From: Onthophagus taurus
Lineage: Eukaryota; Arthropoda; Insecta; Coleoptera; Scarabaeidae
Length of the DNA stretch: 64,000 nt
Assembly: GCF_036711975.1 (NCBI RefSeq)
Contig: NC_091976.1
Span: forward strand, 23,188,001 to 23,252,000
Direction: 5' to 3'
Position numbers and translations under genes: made by a program. This document shows positions 49,061 to 64,000 of this stretch, in pieces. Position 1 is the first letter of the stretch. Each line of letters begins with the position of its first letter. The notes beneath the pieces are model-generated. The model saw only the letters and a list, made by a program, of their open reading frames with translations, was not told the DNA's origin and searched no databases.

Positions 49061-49217
49061 ATAAAATAAAACTCTTGATTTAAAACTAAACAGTTTATTT
49101 ACAATTTGGAATCGACGAACATTCAAAATTACCCACTTTTTGTACTAAATTTGAAGACGTTAGTTTAAAATACTTTCACACAATCTTGAGCTTCATTACG
49201 TTATTAATTACTCTACT

Positions 49218-49223
49218 TTTATT
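49218..49223 (-). terminator. Candidate poly(A) signal of the GPATCH2-like gene
   Basis: AATAAA on the minus strand about 180 bases after the stop codon at 49401. Nothing else in the flank is a better match. Confidence 0.35.
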
Positions 49224-49400
49224 TTTTAAATTAAAAAGGATATGTCATTTAACCACCAATTAAATAAATGCATTTTGAGAATTTTAAGTCTTAACTCCAA
49301 AATACTTTGTTAAAATTACCTAATAAATACACAACTATAAAAACCTACTTTAAAATCCCTACATTAAACCCTTTTACGAATTAAAAATTAAAAAAGAATC

Positions 49401-50782
49401 TTATATAATCCCTCTATCTTGTGTCCTAATTTTCTTGTGAGCGGCGTTATGACCATTATGATGTCTTTGAGTGGGTTGCATGCAAGGCGTTCTGCTCGTC
49501 TTTTTTAACAACGAACTGGAGCCATCAAACCAATGATCCAAAGAGTATAAAGAAGCCAATTGACCTAACTTTTCATGTTCAGCCCCAAAAAGTCTTAATT
49601 CAGATCGATTGGAGTCTTGCAAAAACTTTGCCACTCTTTCATTAGCTCCAGTACTGATGCTAAAACCTGGACGTTCCTCACGAAGCCTCCTACAACCTAA
49701 AAATTCAAACAATTAATCTCTAAAATATCAAAAACTTCATCGATATATTCACCTGCTCGAATCTCACGCTGATCATCATTCCAAGATTGATCCAAACTAG
49801 AATTATTATCTTGTGTAGGTGCCCAATCAGTTAATTCATCATCACCTTCGTGTCCCTCTCCTCCACTCCAACTTAAACTACTTTCGCTTGCCACATCGCA
49901 ATTATCATCAATATATTGAGTTTCCATTTGATTACAATCATTTATTTCAACAGTTTGGCAAAACTTTTCGATTTTATCCACAACACTTTGATGTAAAGGT
50001 TTAATTTTCTGTCCGAAACCGCGATTATTATCAATCATTTCGAATCTCTGGGGTCTTTTGCGTTTTCCACACGGTGGAATAGGTGTTTCATCGATGCTCA
50101 TCCTTTTTAATTTACGTTTACGTCGTAAATTTGGTCTGGCCGGTGAATGTTCGTTGAATGAGTCACTTTCAAGACTTAAACTCATCCCTAAAACGCCTAT
50201 TTTTTTTTAATATAGAGATAGATTAGTGATTTTGATTTAAATTCTTTATTGGGAGGGGGGTTAATCATCAAGATGGGTGTAAAATTTAATTTCTTACCCA
50301 TTTTGTTGTAACGCGTAGTACGGAATAAGTGATGAAGGGATGATTTAACCCTTAACGAGTGGGATCGCGAATTTATTGCACGACCAACAGCGAAACTTAT
50401 CGACATATCATCCGAATCGGAGTGATATTTCGTTCTGTTACGTTCTGGTACTCTGACCTCTGAGTTGCTGCTTGAGCTGTCTTCAGATTGGTTGTCACCA
50501 GATTTATTAACGTAAAGGTCTAAATGACACATTTAACTTTTTTTAATAAAAATGAACTTGACCTTTATGTTTTTTAATGAATTGAATGATTTTTAAGCAA
50601 TGAAAATGGCCGATTTTTTTTTTCGATTTATGCAATAACGTTTAAAGAGATGTCTTACGTAAATTTCCTGCCGAACGAGTTCTTCGTCGAATGCCCCATT
50701 TTCTACCACCATCTAAAATCATAGCGCCGCAAGATTCAGATTCTTCTAAAGCAACGGATAAATCTTGCGCCAAATGATCCAT
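49401..50782 (-). CDS. GPATCH2: GPATCH2-like nuclear protein lacking a visible G-patch
   Basis: Four exons join in frame to 358 residues: 50782-50659, 50519-50298, 50187-49753 and 49696-49401. The N-terminus MDHLAQDLSVALEESES matches the MEELVHDLVSALEESSE start of GPATCH2, and RRKRKLKRMSIDETP matches its RRRRKVKRMAVDLP stretch. An acidic serine-rich segment ending DDELTDW recalls DDEQSDW. The last exon carries RERPG-like REERPGFSISTGANER and a hydrophobic LGQLASLYSLDHW segment. The mammalian protein ends in a G-patch that stimulates the helicase DHX15. No glycine-rich G-patch is encoded before the stop here. The protein is basic, disordered and probably nuclear. The start is the first ATG in frame; the upstream extension begins only with GTG. 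The acceptor of exon 3 has an alternative three codons upstream. It lies 1.9 kb from the SIK2 stop. Confidence 0.75.
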
Positions 50783-52728
50783 CCTTATTATAATCGGATC
50801 GAAATCACGAATTACGTGAACTAACACGATTGACACACTTTTTTTGCTTATTTCATAGGATTAACAATGATTTTAAATAATATAAACACAACGGTACATT
50901 TTGACAGGTGACATTTAAGAGAAATGGTTGGATTTTGAATCAGTGGTACCAACTTCAAAATGTATAACCTTTATGTTAATTGGGTTGCATAAAATAAGGT
51001 CAACACAAATTTCACTAATTTTTCCAATTTTATTTATGAACAATTAACAAAAGCCAAAAAAACCTCCATTCAAACATAACCGAGGCACCTTTACAAATAT
51101 ACAAATATATTATTGCTGTCCGCTAACAATAGATTACGAGTTTGAAGCTACGGTTTATTATTAGTTTATGCAGTTTTTTAAATCGATATTCTAACACGTT
51201 TCTACTAAACAAATTAGGTTCAAATATAAAAATTAAAGTTACACTTCGTCGTGGGCATTGAGCCACAAAATAATTTATAATGACATCATGGATTATATCT
51301 TTTGGAGGAGGTTTATTTTAAAATCTACCTGATATGTGAATGGTTTATGATGAATTTAATTTAATTAACGTTATGTACCTCGATGCCCCACGAATGCTTA
51401 TTTTGTTTATTTATTCATTAATCTTTTCATAATCGAGTTACGAGAAATTTTGTGAGCTACTCGTTTCCAAATTTTTTTTCTTGGTAAATATTTTCCTTGT
51501 GGCCGATTCTTTTAGTACGTATTATATTAATTTAATATAATAATTATTATTATCTGAATATTACAGTTCGATTCTGGTTACATACTTTATACATTTTTGA
51601 TTGTTTTAAGTTCTTTTTTTCATCCGACACAAACCAGTTTACGTTAATAAGTTACAATTAGTCTTTTTGGAATGTTTTCTTCTTAATATTCTTTTCTTTT
51701 TTGTTAAAATTTTTTTTATTCCCTCGAATTTTTTAATAAGTATCTCAGTAAATTGACCATTGCTTTTTGTTCTCAAACTCGCGTCAACGAATACAGATAT
51801 AAATATAAGTACTTTCAAATTATTACTAAAGCTTCGGTGTCTGTTTAGTATCTTCTAGTATTAATTATGTGTGGAGGACGAAGAAAGGGTTGAGCCATGT
51901 TTTATACCACTGCCCTGCTGTTAATCGTATCAAATTCATTTTTTACTTGAATTTTAGGATGTTGTACAAGCTTAAACTAGAAACAAATGTTTATAATTTA
52001 ATGTTATTACCTGAAGCTTTAATAATAATTAAGTATAAGTTAATGTATTGATTACATTTTTGAATGTATTTTTTTTAATAAACACATGATTAATACAAAT
52101 AGCATCGATTCAAGTTCTAGTTTTTAAACTACAGTCTTTAATACAGGCACTATTGCACAAAAAAGTCGTTTAGCTATTTTAGTGTACGATTTGTAATTCA
52201 AAAAAGAATGTCATGTATAGATTGGAAGACATTCAAAGACCTTCTCGTGTTGTTTTTTTTTGTTATATGCGTTTTATTTTTTATTCTAATCAACTGTATT
52301 CATTGACATTTTTTTAAATTAGTCCTCGGCTCATTAATACCATTATTATTATTATTATTATTAATTTAGTGTTATTAATAATACCCCTAAGCTTTTTTTT
52401 TTATTTTTTTGATAACAATATCCCTACAATTAAGTATTAATTTTTTTATTTAAAGCTACTTGGCGTAACAAAAAAACATTTTTAAGGCAGGAAATTTACC
52501 GCAATTTACTCCTTGGCAGTTTAATTATTTCGTTAAAAGTATTACAATAATAGCTAGTAGGTGCTTTTAGTTCGTTTCAATCGCGACATGATTTCCCACT
52601 TTAAAAGTTACGAGTCTATTCCTTATTTTCCTTTTAGGATTTTTTTTTTATTTTACGTATTTGACACAACTTTTACCGTTCTTGTGAAAAAAGATTACAC
52701 AAAAAAAATCTTTTTTTGCAAGTTTCGT
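50783..52728. other. Gap between GPATCH2-like and SIK2, probably a long SIK2 3' UTR
   Basis: No coding exon is recognisable. The DNA is very AT-rich, with poly-T tracts and an ATT microsatellite near 52345. Several minus-strand AATAAA words occur (for example near 51405 and 52268), so the SIK2 transcript could extend far here. The part next to 50782 holds the promoter of the GPATCH2-like gene. Confidence 0.5.
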
Positions 52729-63020
<10,292 letters not shown>

Positions 63021-64000
63021 CTGAAAAAAAAAGAAAATTATCAAAATTATTATATCGTTAAGTTCCAAATAAAAGATTTACCATTTAATAAGATTTTTCT
63101 AACACAAAATAAAGAATCGTTAACCTTAGAAGGTAATCTCACTCTAAAAGGGGTTATCACCAGAGGATATATGAAAGATGGGATGTTATCAGTAGATAGG
63201 AAGTTGCCCCTGTGACGTCAGAGCTCAATGTAAAAGTATAGGGAAAGTGACCAACCTAAATTTAGTGATTTTAGGATGTAACTAGATTTAGGTTGGTACT
63301 AAAAATAACCAGAATCTCAGATCTAGACAGGAAGTAATCCTTCCAATCCTCCTCGGTGCTGGGGCCTGTTACTATAGAACAATTTTATAATATAACAAAT
63401 TGTGGCTAACTTTAAAGCAATTTATTACACGAAGAATCTAATAATCTTGATGAAATGTGAATACATCCTCCGGGTTATTTTGCAATATAACATATATTCA
63501 CAACTTTAGTACTCCTCCAGTTACAAGACAAATTTAACCTAGATTTAACACTGTTGGGGTTTATTTATCTTTCTGACTTTTTGAATTCTCAGGTTTGTAT
63601 CAACAAGAGTAAATGCTTACTAGTAAAGCCGCCGAGGTCATTGACCCGGTCTTCCATCCCATACGCAAATTAGTTGTTGCTGCCTAATTATTTTGACTTC
63701 AATCTCAAAAAGCTCTGACTGAACCTCGTTATACTTAATTCAATACACAGGAAGCGGAGAATGAGTTTTTAGTTCCTTTGATTAAGATTTGCTATCGTGT
63801 TGGATAAGAAGATGGTCAATCCATATTACCTGCTTATGAAATACACGGATAGATCGTAACCTACACCAATCCGACACTTTCTGAACAAAGTATAAAGCAG
63901 TTCTGACATATAAGAAGTTCCCACTTTGCAAAGAAAGCTTACATAAAATGTTGATTTGGTGATTATTTGTGCGATCTTGTTGAGGTTCATTCTCAGTTGG
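63021..64000. other. Right edge, SIK2 intron or upstream sequence, no exon seen
   Basis: The acceptor of the first visible SIK2 exon is at 63021. Beyond it I see no exon for the kinase N-terminus, so the preceding exon lies outside the window. A short inverted repeat ('ccaacctaaatttagtgatt' and 'tagatttaggttgg', 63251-63296) is the only structure noted. Confidence 0.5.

Larger units (their letters stand above)
47262..49400. other. Gap between DHX57 and GPATCH2-like, largely satellite
   Basis: The first 550 bases upstream of the DHX57 start contain no recognisable gene and must hold its promoter. From about 47830 to 49060 the gap is a tandem array, described separately. The rest (49060-49400) is the 3' flank of the GPATCH2-like gene. 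Confidence 0.7.

Overview
The window is nuclear DNA of an insect. It is AT-rich, its genes are split by GT-AG introns of about 50 bp to 5 kb, and it carries many degenerate transposons and satellite arrays. Every conserved protein matches an animal family. A beetle is my guess from the repeat landscape, but the sequence does not fix the order.

Layout. 1-7464 has no recognisable gene; a CpG-rich candidate first exon (7465-7790, minus) suggests it is the long first intron or regulatory region of a gene running off the left edge. 9285-18338 (+) encodes a 1105-residue chromatin-type protein with an MBD, a PHD finger, an F-box and a leucine-rich tail. Its 3' end converges on Nab2/ZC3H14 (28571-19020, minus), a poly(A)-RNA-binding zinc-finger protein. 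WDR19/IFT144 (40195-29128, minus, intraflagellar transport) and the helicase DHX57 (47261-40505, minus) follow in close head-to-tail order. GPATCH2-like (50782-49401, minus) and SIK2 (63020-52729, minus, 5' exons beyond the right edge) complete the minus-strand series. An intronless GLOD4-like glyoxalase gene (58264-60087, +) lies antisense inside a SIK2 intron.

I joined the exons by hand using splice consensus, reading phase and family alignment from memory. All reconstructed frames stay open: 1105 aa (MBD/F-box), 731 aa (Nab2), 1361 aa (WDR19), 1237 aa (DHX57), 358 aa (GPATCH2-like) and 801 aa for the visible part of SIK2. The genes act in unrelated processes (chromatin, RNA metabolism, cilia, kinase signalling), so this is ordinary gene neighbourhood and not a pathway cluster.

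The introns and gaps carry most of the oddities. There are relics of Tc1, Tigger/pogo, hAT (three or more), PIF/Harbinger and non-LTR elements, many palindromic MITEs, several nested insertions with readable target sites, and three unrelated satellite families with periods near 180-190 bp. One satellite array sits inside long terminal inverted repeats, and a monomer of another has moved into a third array. I found no convincing new enzymatic or defence system. The most unusual coding features are the MBD-PHD-F-box-LRR architecture and the nested GLOD4-like gene with its acidic repeat tail.
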